From: an uncultured Clostridia bacterium
Lineage (GTDB): Bacteria > Bacillota > Clostridia > Oscillospirales > Ruminococcaceae
DNA length: 63,010 nt
NCBI GenBank assembly: GCA_937906945.1
Contig: CALCUE010000009.1
Location: forward strand, 1 to 63,010
Direction: 5' to 3'
Shown: one piece after another, positions 41,594 through 50,889 of the stretch
Layout: each line of letters begins with the position of its first letter
Numbering within the stretch: position 1 is the stretch's first letter
Notes under the pieces: model-generated
Seen by the model: only the letters and a program-made list of their open reading frames with translations
Database searches by the model: none
What the model was told of the DNA's origin: nothing
Translations under genes and position numbers: made by a program

Positions 41594-42283
41594 ATGCTGC
41601 TTAATCTTTCCTCCGGACTGACAGGGGTCCTCTATATTTTTCTGATCCGCGCGATCATTGCTTTTACGGCGCTTCCGATTCATGAATGCGCTCATGGTTA
41701 CGCGGCGCTTCGTATGGGTGACCATACGGCGGAACGACAGGGAAGGCTTACCCTCAATCCCTTTGCTCACTTTGATCCCATCGGCACAACAGCGCTGATT
41801 CTGTTTGGCTTTGGATGGGCAAAGCCGGTGCCGATCAATCCGCTCAATTTTGAGAATCCCAAAAAAGGTATGATGCTTTCCGCAATGGCCGGTCCGCTTT
41901 CCAATATCGCCATGGCGTTTCTGGCGATGGTTCTGTATAAATTATCGGACCTTCCGTTCTATTTGGGACTTTCCGCCGATATTTTTACCGTCCTTCGCAC
42001 CTTCTTCTTTTATCTTATGACCATCAACGTGACGTTGGGTGTTTTTAATCTTTTGCCGATCCCGCCGTTGGATGGCTCGAGGATCGCCACTTATTTTCTC
42101 CCGCAGCGTATTTATTTCAAAATCATGCAATACGAAAATCTTATTTTTATCGCTCTGTTCGCGCTGCTTTGGATGGGTGTTCTGGACGGTCCCATTGATT
42201 TCGTCACAAGCGTTGTGACCTTTGGATTGGATTTCCTGACCCGTCCGGTGGACTGGCTCATCATGGCCATTCTCAAAATCTGA
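41594..42283 (+). CDS. Site-2 protease family protein (M50)
   Basis: A 229-residue intramembrane metalloprotease-like protein with HECAHG (HExxH) at residues 30-35 and the second zinc motif NLLPIPPLDGSR near 157. No PDZ domain; about five helices. It resembles the YwhC-type family often encoded directly before scpA. The substrate is unknown. Confidence 0.9.
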   Translation: MLLNLSSGLTGVLYIFLIRAIIAFTALPIHECAHGYAALRMGDHTAERQGRLTLNPFAHFDPIGTTALILFGFGWAKPVPINPLNFENPKKGMMLSAMAGPLSNIAMAFLAMVLYKLSDLPFYLGLSADIFTVLRTFFFYLMTINVTLGVFNLLPIPPLDGSRIATYFLPQRIYFKIMQYENLIFIALFALLWMGVLDGPIDFVTSVVTFGLDFLTRPVDWLIMAILKI

Positions 42284-42302
42284 CAAAACTGGGGATAGAA
42301 TT

Positions 42303-43061
42303 TTGGCGGAAAAACTGCAATATAAGCTGGAGGCCTTTGAAGGGCCGTTGGATCTCCTGCTTTTTTTGATTACCAAACATAAACTGAATATCTGGGACAT
42401 CAACATTTCGGAGCTTCTGGATCAATATACCGAGTCGATCAAGGACGCCGGGTTGGAGGATCTGGAGGACGCTTCGGAATTTCTGGAAATGGCGGCACGG
42501 CTTGTTTATATTAAAACCGCGATGCTCTTGCCCAAATATGATGACGAGGGCGAAAAGCTTCGTCAGGAATTGCAAGGCGAATTGATCGAATATCAGGCCT
42601 GTAAAGAGGCGGCGGCGGAATTCCGACGCCATTTTGTGGGAAACAGTGTCTTTTTCCATGCGCCACAGCCGGTGGAAGCGGATAATACCTATCTTCGGAA
42701 GCATCCCACGGAGGATATCCTGAGAGCTTATCTTTCCGCTTTGGGTCGAAAACAGAGAAAACTTCCGCCGCCGGTGGAAGCGTTTTCGGCGGTCGTTCAT
42801 AAAAAGCTGATTTCCGTTCCGTCAAGAGCGATCATTTTGCTCAAACGGCTTTACCGCCAGACAAAGCTCAAATGGAACGACCTCTTTTCACATAGCAGCC
42901 GTTCGGAGAGCGTGGCCATGTTTTTGGCGGTTCTGGAACTGGTGAAAAGCGGAAGAATTCGCGTCAGCGACGACAACAAAACGGTGGAAATGGGAAACCG
43001 TGACCACAAGAACAGAAAGAACCGGGAAGAAGGGGAAGACGTTGCAGCTGGAACAGTATGA
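42303..43061 (+). CDS. scpA: Segregation and condensation protein A
   Basis: A 252-residue kleisin subunit of the SMC-ScpAB condensin. The N-terminal YKLEAFEGPLDLLLFLITKH and NIWDINISELLDQY are diagnostic; the C-terminal winged helix ends near VAMFLAVLELVKSGRI. TTG start at 42303. It overlaps scpB. Confidence 0.95.
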   Translation: MAEKLQYKLEAFEGPLDLLLFLITKHKLNIWDINISELLDQYTESIKDAGLEDLEDASEFLEMAARLVYIKTAMLLPKYDDEGEKLRQELQGELIEYQACKEAAAEFRRHFVGNSVFFHAPQPVEADNTYLRKHPTEDILRAYLSALGRKQRKLPPPVEAFSAVVHKKLISVPSRAIILLKRLYRQTKLKWNDLFSHSSRSESVAMFLAVLELVKSGRIRVSDDNKTVEMGNRDHKNRKNREEGEDVAAGTV

Positions 43062-43614
43062 GAAAATCGCGGAAGCGATTCTTTTCGCCGGTGGAGAACC
43101 GGTGGAGCAGAAGACCATCGCCATGGCGATGGAACTGGATGAAGAGGCTGTAGCCGCTATTCTGGAAAGTCTGGCGGCAAAGTATGAGAAATTTGAAAGC
43201 TCTGTGGAACTTCTTCATCTGGGAAACCAATGGCAGCTTTGCACAAAAAAAGAGTATGAGCCCTATATCCGAAGCGCTTTTGAAATTAAGCGCAACGCGC
43301 CTCTTTCCCAAGCGGCTTTGGAAGTGTTGGCGGTCATCGCTTATAATCAGCCGGTAACGAGGGCTTTCGCGGAACAGGTTCGTGGCGTTGATTGCTCCGG
43401 CGTTATAGCTACCTTGTTGGAAAAGAAGCTGATCGAGGAGGCGGGACGGTTGGATCTTCCGGGACGGCCGATCTCGTATCGGACAACGCCGGTGTTTTTG
43501 AGGGCTTTCGGGCTTTCTTCGCTGGATGAGCTTCCTCCGGTCGTTGACGAGGCGGAACCGCCGGAAAAAGAACCGGGACAGGAGATCGAGGATCAGCAAT
43601 CGCTGTTTGAATAA
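43042..43614 (+). CDS. scpB: Segregation and condensation protein B
   Basis: A 190-residue ScpB, two winged-helix domains: YEKIAEAILFAGGEPVE at the N-terminus and LSQAALEVLAVIAYNQPVTR, then RGVDCSGVI. The TTG at 43042 follows AAGGGGAA and gives the family length; it overlaps the end of scpA by 20 bases. Confidence 0.94.
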   Translation: MQLEQYEKIAEAILFAGGEPVEQKTIAMAMELDEEAVAAILESLAAKYEKFESSVELLHLGNQWQLCTKKEYEPYIRSAFEIKRNAPLSQAALEVLAVIAYNQPVTRAFAEQVRGVDCSGVIATLLEKKLIEEAGRLDLPGRPISYRTTPVFLRAFGLSSLDELPPVVDEAEPPEKEPGQEIEDQQSLFE

Positions 43615-43641
43615 CAAAATCGGGAAAACAGGAGGGATGGT

Positions 43642-44307
43642 ATGGGCTGGCTGATTTTTGCCGGGATTCTTTTCCTGCTGGCGGCTGTCTTGATGATTCC
43701 GGTCCATATCAAAGCGGTCTGGAAAGAAAAGGTCTCTGTGGAACTTCGCTTTTTGTTTTTCTTCAAAAAGACTCTGTATCCGGCGGAGAAAAAAGAGAAA
43801 AAAGAAAAGAAAAAGAAAAAAGAAACAGAGGAAAAAACAGAGCAGAAGCCAAAACAGAAGCCGAAAAAACGGATTCTTCCGGAAGAGATCGTGGATGGGA
43901 TCATAAAAGCGGTGGACCACTACGGGCCGGGCGCTAAAATGATCCTGCGGAATCTTCGGGTGCATGAGTTGGAGGGCTTTTGGAAAGTAGCGGCGGAAGA
44001 CGCGGCGTCCTGCGCCATTCGATACGGAAGTGTTTGCGCCTTGCTTCATTCCGCGTTGGGCTTTTTTCGTAACCTGACACGGATTGAAAAAACAAAACTG
44101 AGAATTTTTCCGGATTTTACAGCGGAAAAAGAAGAAATTTGGGTGAAGGCTGATATGGAGGCCAACCCGCTGACGATTCTTATAGGACTGCTTCGCGTTG
44201 GCGTTGTGTTCCTGAAAGATAAATTTCAAAAAGAGACAAAGAAAAGAAAGCCATCACGTGCCGGGAAAAAACCGGCCAAAATCATAGAGAAGGAGCAGAA
44301 GAAATGA
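43642..44307 (+). CDS. DUF2953 protein
   Basis: A 221-residue protein with an N-terminal membrane helix, a lysine/glutamate-rich linker (residues about 50-75) and the DUF2953 core. It precedes ytfJ and overlaps it by 4 bases, the standard clostridial arrangement. Probably sporulation-linked; function unknown. Confidence 0.82.
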   Translation: MGWLIFAGILFLLAAVLMIPVHIKAVWKEKVSVELRFLFFFKKTLYPAEKKEKKEKKKKKETEEKTEQKPKQKPKKRILPEEIVDGIIKAVDHYGPGAKMILRNLRVHELEGFWKVAAEDAASCAIRYGSVCALLHSALGFFRNLTRIEKTKLRIFPDFTAEKEEIWVKADMEANPLTILIGLLRVGVVFLKDKFQKETKKRKPSRAGKKPAKIIEKEQKK

Positions 44308-44735
44308 GCGAGAAAAATCTGGAAGGACTTTTGAACGTTTCCCTTGGCAATATCAAAAGCATGGTGGATTCCAATTCCATCATTGGAGAACCCATTGTGA
44401 CACCGGACGGAACGACCATCATTCCGGTTTCTAAAGTGAGCTTTGGCTTTGCTTCCGGCGGTTCGGATTTTCCGACAACGAGCACCAAAGATATGTTTGG
44501 CGGCGGTTCCGGCGGCGGTGTGACCATTCAGCCCATCGCTTTTCTGGTCATTAAAGGTGAAAGTGTCCGTATGATCCAGGTGGCGGATAAAAATAACATT
44601 CCGGAACGGTTGGCCAATATGGTGCCGGACGCCATTGATTCGATTTCTTCCCTGATCAGCAAAAAGAAGGGTGAGGAACCGACCGTTGTCGAAGAGATGA
44701 AACCAGAAGAGCCGAAAGCCAAAGAACAGGCATAA
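44304..44735 (+). CDS. ytfJ: Sporulation protein YtfJ (GerW)
   Basis: A 143-residue GerW/YtfJ protein: GLLNVSLGNIKSMVDSNSII, TTIIPVSKVSFGFASGG, and the glycine-rich FGGGSGGGVTI. Required for normal germination in Bacillus. AGGAGCAG precedes the ATG. Confidence 0.94.
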   Translation: MSEKNLEGLLNVSLGNIKSMVDSNSIIGEPIVTPDGTTIIPVSKVSFGFASGGSDFPTTSTKDMFGGGSGGGVTIQPIAFLVIKGESVRMIQVADKNNIPERLANMVPDAIDSISSLISKKKGEEPTVVEEMKPEEPKAKEQA

Positions 44736-44741
44736 AAAAAT

Positions 44742-44768
44742 TCCTCATGGCATAGTTTGCCATGAGGT
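44742..44768 (+). promoter_or_regulatory. Hairpin covering the ribosome site of the carboxypeptidase gene
   Basis: CCTCATGGCA (44743-44752) pairs perfectly with TGCCATGAGG (44758-44767), 5-base loop. The right arm contains the GAGG of the ribosome site for the TTG at 44776. There is no T run, so a translational control role is more likely than termination. Confidence 0.6.
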
Positions 44769-44775
44769 GGTTTGT

Positions 44776-45888
44776 TTGAAACAGATCGGAGCGTTGGGAG
44801 TCGCCTTGCTTCTCCTGCTTTTTCTGTCGGTGCCGACGTTCGCGAAGGCAAAAGGGATGGTTTTGATCGACGGAAAGAATGGCAGAGTCCTTTTTGAGGA
44901 GAATAAGGACGAGCGTCTTCCGATGGCAAGCACAACAAAGATTATGACGGCGCTTTTGGCGCTGGAAGAGCAAAATCTCGATTTTCCTTTTGTGGTGGAT
45001 AAGAATGCCATTCGCGTGGAAGGCTCCTCTATGGGCCTTTCAGAAGACGATACGGTGACGCTGCGCGCTTTGGTGACGGGAATGTTGCTCTCTTCCGGAA
45101 ACGATGCCGCCAACGCGGCGGCGGTGCGGATAGCCGGGACCCTTTCCGCCTTTGTCAAAAAGATGAATGAGCGGGCGGCTCTTTTGGGAATGAGTAATAC
45201 GCGGTTTCAGACGCCGTCGGGACTGGATGCCGAAGGACATTATTCTTCGGCGTATGATATGGCGATTTTGGCGAAAGAGGCCCTGAAAAATCCGGATTTC
45301 GCGAAGATCTGCGCGAAAAGTAAAGAATCAGTCGTGTTCGGAGATCCACCGCGCAAGCAGTGGCTTTCCAACCACAACCGACTTTTGAAAGAACTTCCCG
45401 GGGCGACAGGCGTTAAAACCGGTTTTACCAAAAAAGCGGGACGCTGTCTCGTTTCCTCGGCGGAAAGGGATGGAGTGGCGCTGATTGGCGTGACGCTGGG
45501 TTGCCCGGACGATTGGGAAACGCATACCGCCCTCTATGAACGTTTTTTTCAGGAACTGTCCGCTGTGGACATGGAAAAGAAAGTTCCGGCGGTCGTTCTT
45601 CCGGTGACCGGCGGGGTGACGAAGGGTGTTTCCCTTGCGGCGGAACCGGTCAAGGCTTCTCTTCGCCGGGAGGAAGAGAAAAAAATAAAAGTAGTTTTGA
45701 GCACGGAACCGTTTCTTTTTGCTCCGGTTGAAAAGGGGCAAACGGTGGGAAAAGCACGCTTTTATCTGGAGGACGTTCTGATCGCGGAAACGGTGCTCAA
45801 AACCAAATATCCCGTTCCGGAAAAATCGGAAGACCGGACGTGGATACAGAAACAAAAAGATCAATGGATGCCAAGGAGCAATCAATGA
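44776..45888 (+). CDS. D-alanyl-D-alanine carboxypeptidase (DacF-like)
   Basis: A 370-residue penicillin-binding protein 5 type enzyme, which trims peptidoglycan pentapeptides. Signal peptide at residues 1-22 (LLLLLFLSVPTFAKA). Active-site motifs: STTK (SxxK) in PMASTTKIMTALL, SGN in SSGNDAAN, KTG in GVKTGFTKKAG. C-terminal beta domain present; no clear amphipathic anchor. The TTG at 44776 is preferred over a GTG that overlaps the ribosome site. Position after ytfJ suggests the sporulation homologue DacF. Confidence 0.9.
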   Translation: MKQIGALGVALLLLLFLSVPTFAKAKGMVLIDGKNGRVLFEENKDERLPMASTTKIMTALLALEEQNLDFPFVVDKNAIRVEGSSMGLSEDDTVTLRALVTGMLLSSGNDAANAAAVRIAGTLSAFVKKMNERAALLGMSNTRFQTPSGLDAEGHYSSAYDMAILAKEALKNPDFAKICAKSKESVVFGDPPRKQWLSNHNRLLKELPGATGVKTGFTKKAGRCLVSSAERDGVALIGVTLGCPDDWETHTALYERFFQELSAVDMEKKVPAVVLPVTGGVTKGVSLAAEPVKASLRREEEKKIKVVLSTEPFLFAPVEKGQTVGKARFYLEDVLIAETVLKTKYPVPEKSEDRTWIQKQKDQWMPRSNQ

Positions 45889-46688
45889 AAGACACAAGAA
45901 TACAAAAAGCAATCGCCGACGCCGGCTATACGTCCCGAAGAAAAGCGGAGGAACTGATCGAGGCAGGAAAAGTCAAGGTCAACGGTCATCCGGCGGAAAT
46001 CGGGATGAAAGTGGACGTTCGGAACGATATTATCACCGTTGACGGGGTAGAAATCGCCACGGCGAAAGGAGAAAAGCTCTGGTATATCGCTCTCAATAAA
46101 CCAAGGGGCTTTGTGACGACTACGTCCGACGAGTTGGGACGAAAATGTGTTATGGATCTTGTCAAGGATATTCCGGCAAGGGTCTATCCCATTGGACGGC
46201 TTGACCGCAACAGCGAGGGACTTTTGCTGATGACAAATGACGGAGCGTTCGCCAATATGGTGATGCATCCCAGCGGAAACATTTCCAAGACCTACCGGGT
46301 CACGGTGAGGGAGGAGATCCAGGAAGAGGATCTGATCCAACTTTCCACCGGAGTCAAAATTGATTCCGGCGTAACAAAACCGGCGCAGGTCACCGTTTTG
46401 GAAAAAGACGAAAACCGAACGGTCCTCCAGTTCGTCATCACCGAAGGAAAAAATCGGGAGATCCGAAAAATGTGTGAAGCGGTGGGTCTTACGGTCATCC
46501 GCCTCAAGCGCGTCTCTATCGGTTCTATTCGCCTCGGTATGCTTCAGCAGGGAAAGTGGAGGGAACTTACGAAAGACGAGCTTTCCGGCCTTCACAACCT
46601 TTCCAGAAAGGGTATTTCCGGAAAAGAAACTCCGAAGAAAGACAAAAAACAATTATCTCCGAAAAAGACTTTCAAAAGAGGAATTTGA
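45885..46688 (+). CDS. rluB: RsuA/RluB-family pseudouridine synthase
   Basis: A 267-residue synthase: N-terminal S4 domain (RIQKAIADAGYTSRRKAEEL), catalytic motif YPIGRLDRNSEGLLLMTNDG, and EGKNREIRKMCEAVG. Most likely modifies 23S rRNA. ATG overlaps the dac stop (ATGA) and follows AAGGAG. A basic tail (residues 240-267) extends beyond the core. Confidence 0.92.
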   Translation: MKDTRIQKAIADAGYTSRRKAEELIEAGKVKVNGHPAEIGMKVDVRNDIITVDGVEIATAKGEKLWYIALNKPRGFVTTTSDELGRKCVMDLVKDIPARVYPIGRLDRNSEGLLLMTNDGAFANMVMHPSGNISKTYRVTVREEIQEEDLIQLSTGVKIDSGVTKPAQVTVLEKDENRTVLQFVITEGKNREIRKMCEAVGLTVIRLKRVSIGSIRLGMLQQGKWRELTKDELSGLHNLSRKGISGKETPKKDKKQLSPKKTFKRGI

Positions 46689-46691
46689 TGA

Positions 46692-47327
46692 ATGCCATTT
46701 GACTTTAAGAAAGAATATAGAGAGTTTTATATGCCGAAAGATAAGCCGGAGATCGTCACCGTTCCGAAAGCCAATTATTTGGCGGTTCGCGGCAAAGGGG
46801 ATCCTAACGATGAAGGCGGGGCCTATCAGGCGGCCATCGGCATTTTGTACGCCGTCGCCTATACACTCAAAATGAGTTACAAGACCGATTATCGCATCAA
46901 GGGATTTTACGATTATGTCGTACCGCCGCTGGAGGGCTTTTGGTGGCAAGAAGGCGTGGATGGGATCGATTACAGCGATAAATCCACGTTTTGCTGGATT
47001 TCTGTTATCCGGTTGCCGGATTTCGTGACAAAAAAAGATTTTGAGTGGGCCGTTGAGATGGCGGAAAAGAAGAAAAAACTCGATTGTTCGTCGGTGGAGT
47101 TTTTGACGATTGAGGAGGGACTTTGCGTGCAGATGATGCACATTGGACCTTTCGATGATGAACCGGCATCGGTGACGCTGATGAATGAATTTCTTTCTGA
47201 AAACGGCTATGATAATGATTTTTCCGAAAATCGCCTTCATCACGAAATCTATCTTTCGGACGCTCGTAAGGTATTACCGGAAAAATGGAAAACGGTAATC
47301 CGACATCCTATTAAAAAGAAAATATAA
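46692..47327 (+). CDS. GyrI-like small-molecule-binding protein
   Basis: A 211-residue protein of the GyrI-like (SOUL/AraC effector) family: IVTVPKANYLAVRGKGDPND, then YKTDYRIKGFYDYVVPPLEGFWW and HIGPFDDEP. Stand-alone members bind small molecules or are hydrolases for cyclopropanoid drugs in some species; the ligand here is unknown. It starts 3 bases after rluB. Confidence 0.88.
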   Translation: MPFDFKKEYREFYMPKDKPEIVTVPKANYLAVRGKGDPNDEGGAYQAAIGILYAVAYTLKMSYKTDYRIKGFYDYVVPPLEGFWWQEGVDGIDYSDKSTFCWISVIRLPDFVTKKDFEWAVEMAEKKKKLDCSSVEFLTIEEGLCVQMMHIGPFDDEPASVTLMNEFLSENGYDNDFSENRLHHEIYLSDARKVLPEKWKTVIRHPIKKKI

Positions 47328-47332
47328 AAAAA

Positions 47333-47357
47333 CAAACCCGCCCAAAGGCGGGTTTTG
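47333..47357 (+). terminator. Terminator after the GyrI-like gene
   Basis: AAACCCGCC / GGCGGGTTT stem, CAAA loop, T run. Confidence 0.85.
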
Positions 47358-47363
47358 CTTTGT

Positions 47364-47403
47364 AAAAAAGATTCCTGTGCCCATTGACACAGGAATCTTT
47401 TTT
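47364..47403. terminator. Second, bidirectional terminator
   Basis: 16-bp stem AAAAAAGATTCCTGTG / CACAGGAATCTTTTTT, 8-base loop. Ends the convergent small winged-helix gene. Confidence 0.9.
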
Positions 47404-47408
47404 GAGAA

Positions 47409-47582
47409 TCATTCTTTGACAGCGTAGCAGCAGCGAACGGGGGAATAGATCTTTTCTTCGGCTTTCAATTCCTTGATCGCTTTGGAAACTTCCTCTTTGT
47501 CGGCACCGAGAGCGGCGGCGATTTCACCGGGACGAAGCGGTTTTTCGGCGTTTTTAAGGACTTCCAGAATTTGTTCTTTCAT
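47409..47582 (-). CDS. 57-residue winged-helix DNA-binding protein
   Basis: Reverse-strand frame from ATG 47582, preceded by GAAAGGAG, to TGA 47409. The product (MKEQILEVLKNAEKPLRPGE, IAAALGADKEEVSKAIKELK, then EEKIYSPVRCCYAVKE) has the H1-H2-H3-wing layout of a small winged-helix regulator. Short single-domain proteins like this are common in Clostridia. No inducer domain. Spaced 32 bases after the MFS transporter gene on the same strand, so possibly cotranscribed with it. Confidence 0.8.
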   Translation of the reverse strand: MKEQILEVLKNAEKPLRPGEIAAALGADKEEVSKAIKELKAEEKIYSPVRCCYAVKE

Positions 47583-47614
47583 AATATATGATCTCCTTTC
47601 TGATTATAGACAAA

Positions 47615-48874
47615 TTAAAGTTTGGCGTTTTGATAAAGCTTCGGGAACCGTTTCCGGTCGAAGCGGTAACAAAAAGCAAAAAGAAGGCAGGCAATAATGC
47701 CGATAACGATGAAAATGGCCCAGATGAGTGGGTAGTTGCTTCCCGAAAGGATGAGAACGGCGCTGATAGCGTATTGTGTCAGCGAGGAAAAAAGAGAATA
47801 GACTACGCTGGAAATGCCGCCGACCCGTCCCCAGTGGGAGGAAGGAATCCGCTTGGAGGTATAGGGGTTGTTGCCGAGAACGGAGACCACTTCGCCAATG
47901 GTATAGATGAACATACCGACAAAAAGAAGCCAGATGGCTTTGTTGAGAGCGAAAAGAACCATACCGGCGGTAAAAAGAAGGTGGCCGAGGGTCACTTTCG
48001 GAATTTCGGTAAAGCGGATCAGCAAAATCGTAAGAAGCGGCGTCAGAAGAATGACGGTGAATCCGTTAAGAGAATTGAGGTAGCCGTAAACGGCGGCACC
48101 GGCTTGTCCCATGGTTTCTTTTAATTGCAGGGGAAGCAGAATTCCGGTCAGGTTTGTCGGCATCGAGGCAACACAGCCGATGAGCATCATACCGAGCACC
48201 ACTTTACGGTCTTTGAGCACCTCAAAGACCGATAGCTTTTCATCCACGGGACGTTCGTATTCGCTATAGTACTGCTCCAGATCGGCGGATTGTGTGACGG
48301 CCTTTTTCATATCCACAAAGAAGATGATCAGAACGGTGGAAACAAGGATAGAGGCACCGTTGAGCAGGAAAGCCAGCCAGGTATAATTTTCAAAAAGGAT
48401 ACCGGAAACGCTGGCGCCGACGATGTAACCGAGGTTAAAACCAAGATAGGAAAGGGAAAAGGCTTTTTCTCTTTGCTCCGTTGTGGAAAAGTCGGAGTTC
48501 AAAGCGTCATAGGCAGGAGTTTCGATCGTCTGGAAAAGACCGGCCAAAAACACAAAAACGGCGGTATGGTAGCCGATCGGAAGAATGGCGGAAAGGGTAT
48601 AAAGGCTGACGGTCAGAAGGTCAAAAAGGATGATGATGCTTTTTCGGCTGTAACGGTCGGCCAGTTTTCCGCCTAAAAGAGCGGCGGGAAGGGAAAGAAT
48701 CGAGGCCGTGGCGATCAGAAACGTGGAAATGCCGTCACTGAGACCGAGTTTGGTTGTCAGAAAGAAAGTAAGCATCGGCCAGACAAAAGAGCCCATGGCG
48801 GTGACCAGCTTGCCGACGAAAAGAATATAGATCTCTTTTTTGAGGCCACGGTATTGGGTAAAAATGTTTTCCAT
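47615..48874 (-). CDS. Major facilitator superfamily transporter
   Basis: A 419-residue MFS protein with 12 predicted helices and the cytoplasmic loop motif GGKLADRYSRK after helix 2. A central loop of about 40 residues (ITQSADLEQYYSEYERP-like) splits the two halves. Drug or small-molecule exporter by family; substrate not predictable. Confidence 0.9.
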   Translation of the reverse strand: MENIFTQYRGLKKEIYILFVGKLVTAMGSFVWPMLTFFLTTKLGLSDGISTFLIATASILSLPAALLGGKLADRYSRKSIIILFDLLTVSLYTLSAILPIGYHTAVFVFLAGLFQTIETPAYDALNSDFSTTEQREKAFSLSYLGFNLGYIVGASVSGILFENYTWLAFLLNGASILVSTVLIIFFVDMKKAVTQSADLEQYYSEYERPVDEKLSVFEVLKDRKVVLGMMLIGCVASMPTNLTGILLPLQLKETMGQAGAAVYGYLNSLNGFTVILLTPLLTILLIRFTEIPKVTLGHLLFTAGMVLFALNKAIWLLFVGMFIYTIGEVVSVLGNNPYTSKRIPSSHWGRVGGISSVVYSLFSSLTQYAISAVLILSGSNYPLIWAIFIVIGIIACLLFAFCYRFDRKRFPKLYQNAKL

Positions 48875-48976
48875 AAAATATCACATTCGATCAAAAGTTT
48901 TTATTTCCGGTACTTTTATTTATAGCATAAAACCGGCTGAAAAGCAAGCGACAGGGCAAACGGAAAAGGGTGCCGT

Positions 48977-50257
48977 TTATGCCCGGGGAAATTCCTGATA
49001 GGGAAGATTTTTGGGGAAAGGCCCTTCCAGTTTATAGGGGATTTTGAGTTCACCCAATACATCGGAAAGCGCTTTGATATATTTTTCCTCATTGACCAGA
49101 GCCATTGGCGCGAGGAAAATTTTATCACCGACCGCGGACACTTCCGTCACCATATGACCATCCACAATGGCCGCGGAAGATTCCACGTAATTTGCCAGAT
49201 CGCCCCAGTCCGTATATCCGGTATAGTTTACATAGTAGGTTCCGTGCAAAGCGCCTTTGCCCAGGCTTTGGTTGGCTCTTTTGGCGTATTTACGTTTTTG
49301 TTTCAAGCCTTGGACGCTGTCGATTCCCTCGATCATATCCAGTATTTTACGGACACCCACCGCGGCGCAGGAAGGATCCATCTGCAGGATCATCTGTCCG
49401 CGGGTAATGGTACCCAGTTTCTCCATGCTGTAGCCGGCCAGTTCCCGGTTATAGTCCACATGGATGTGATTGCGAATATCGCAGTGCGCGTCCGGTATGC
49501 CGAGCGAATTGCAGGGGTTATGCGCCATCATGGCCCGGATCACGGAAGCTTTTTTGGGAAGAATACGGTCAAAAGCCTTAAACAAAAGTACGGAAAAGAG
49601 AGAAGCGACGCTGGAATCGGTCGCGCGGCAGTACTTCATAAAATCGGCCTGGTTGAAGGTGAACAGATAGTATTCTTCCCGTTTGGCGAAGGGATTGACA
49701 AAACCGTTCAGGTAGTCGCCTAAAAGCATCACGGCTTTGGGGCACGCCGGCTCATAAATCGGCTTTTCTTTTGTCAGTCGCTCATAGGTGGGGCAGGAAA
49801 GTTCCGTCGGAAGCAGAGGACTATCCGGTTTACGAAGTCCCGGTACGCTAAGGTTGACGTGGAATTTATCCGTCACGTATTGCCAGAGGCAGGTCATCAG
49901 CCAGGGCTGAACGCCCTTTCCACCGGCCAACGTGTGGCTGATACAGAAATAAATGGTATTGTCTTCCGCGTCCACATACAGCAGGTGATGATTGACCGCC
50001 GCGCATCCGATGGCGGGAGCTTTTTTTTGCGTCGGTATGACCACAATAGGAAGGGGATTATCTTCGAGGATATAAGCGCCTTCCGCATTGACGGTCACTC
50101 GTTTTTTAAAATACGGATAGCGTTCCGTTGCCGTGTTGACCGCGGTTCGCAGAATTTTAAGGTCGATCGGATATTTCATCGTTACTTTGACACGGATCAC
50201 GTTCCGGATCATTTTTCCGGTTTGATACAGCATATAGCTATCAAAATTATATTTCAT
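48977..50257 (-). CDS. Condensation-domain-like acyltransferase
   Basis: A 426-residue protein related to the chloramphenicol acetyltransferase/condensation superfamily (alcohol acyltransferase type). The active-site region is CISHTLAGGKGVQPWLM; the canonical HHxxxDG reads SHTLAGG, with the catalytic His kept and Asp replaced. N-terminus NFDSYMLYQTGKMIRNV. ATG at 50257 follows AAGGAG; the upstream in-frame ATG is poorer. Possibly acts on lipid or peptide alcohols; neighbours include a CDP-alcohol phosphatidyltransferase on the same strand. Confidence 0.72.
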   Translation of the reverse strand: MKYNFDSYMLYQTGKMIRNVIRVKVTMKYPIDLKILRTAVNTATERYPYFKKRVTVNAEGAYILEDNPLPIVVIPTQKKAPAIGCAAVNHHLLYVDAEDNTIYFCISHTLAGGKGVQPWLMTCLWQYVTDKFHVNLSVPGLRKPDSPLLPTELSCPTYERLTKEKPIYEPACPKAVMLLGDYLNGFVNPFAKREEYYLFTFNQADFMKYCRATDSSVASLFSVLLFKAFDRILPKKASVIRAMMAHNPCNSLGIPDAHCDIRNHIHVDYNRELAGYSMEKLGTITRGQMILQMDPSCAAVGVRKILDMIEGIDSVQGLKQKRKYAKRANQSLGKGALHGTYYVNYTGYTDWGDLANYVESSAAIVDGHMVTEVSAVGDKIFLAPMALVNEEKYIKALSDVLGELKIPYKLEGPFPKNLPYQEFPRA

Positions 50258-50351
50258 ATCGGTTTCTCCTTCCGAAAAGTCAGAATTCCGTTTCACGATC
50301 CGATTTGAGTACCGGATCTGTAGAAAAAGCCGTATTGCGGAAGCTGAAGTT

Positions 50352-50855
50352 TTAGTTCGCTTTTCCGGAATAAATAACGTGCCATTCGTGGATCGCCGCG
50401 ATCGTCGCCATTACGCAGACGGCTATTGTCAGAACCGCTTTTGCCTGCCAGGGAAAATCCCACCCGATAAAAAAGAGGACGATAAAGGTGGCAATTCCAC
50501 AGACCTTATTTATGGTGGAGTGAACGGAAACCAACCGGTGACGCTTTATCGCTTCCAGGATAACGCCGGAGAGTTTTATCGCGGCGATAACTCCAATCCA
50601 GGCCAGAAGCCATACCGGTATCCAAAGGGCTCCTATCAGTTTGATTATGACAGCGGACAGAAAAACAAAGTCCGCTACGGTGTCAAGTTTCGCGCCAAAC
50701 TCCGTTTCGGTTCCCAGCCTGCGGGCCACGGTTCCGTCAATGGCGTCAGTAAATCCTCCCAGGAGGTAAAACGTATTATACCAAGGGGAAAAGGCGGGGA
50801 AAAATAAAAGAAGCAGACCACATAGAATGCGTAGCGATGTTAGAGCGTTGGCCAT
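50352..50855 (-). CDS. CDP-alcohol phosphatidyltransferase
   Basis: A 167-residue membrane protein with the family signature D-G-x2-A-R-x8-G-x3-D-x3-D, seen as DGTVARRLGTETEFGAKLD then TVAD. About five helices. It makes a phospholipid head group from CDP-diacylglycerol; which alcohol is used is unknown. It is shorter than typical PgsA. Upstream on the same strand lies the structured RNA region. Confidence 0.88.
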   Translation of the reverse strand: MANALTSLRILCGLLLLFFPAFSPWYNTFYLLGGFTDAIDGTVARRLGTETEFGAKLDTVADFVFLSAVIIKLIGALWIPVWLLAWIGVIAAIKLSGVILEAIKRHRLVSVHSTINKVCGIATFIVLFFIGWDFPWQAKAVLTIAVCVMATIAAIHEWHVIYSGKAN

Positions 50856-50889
50856 ATAGTTTCCTCGGTCAAATCCATAATCTTTCCTA

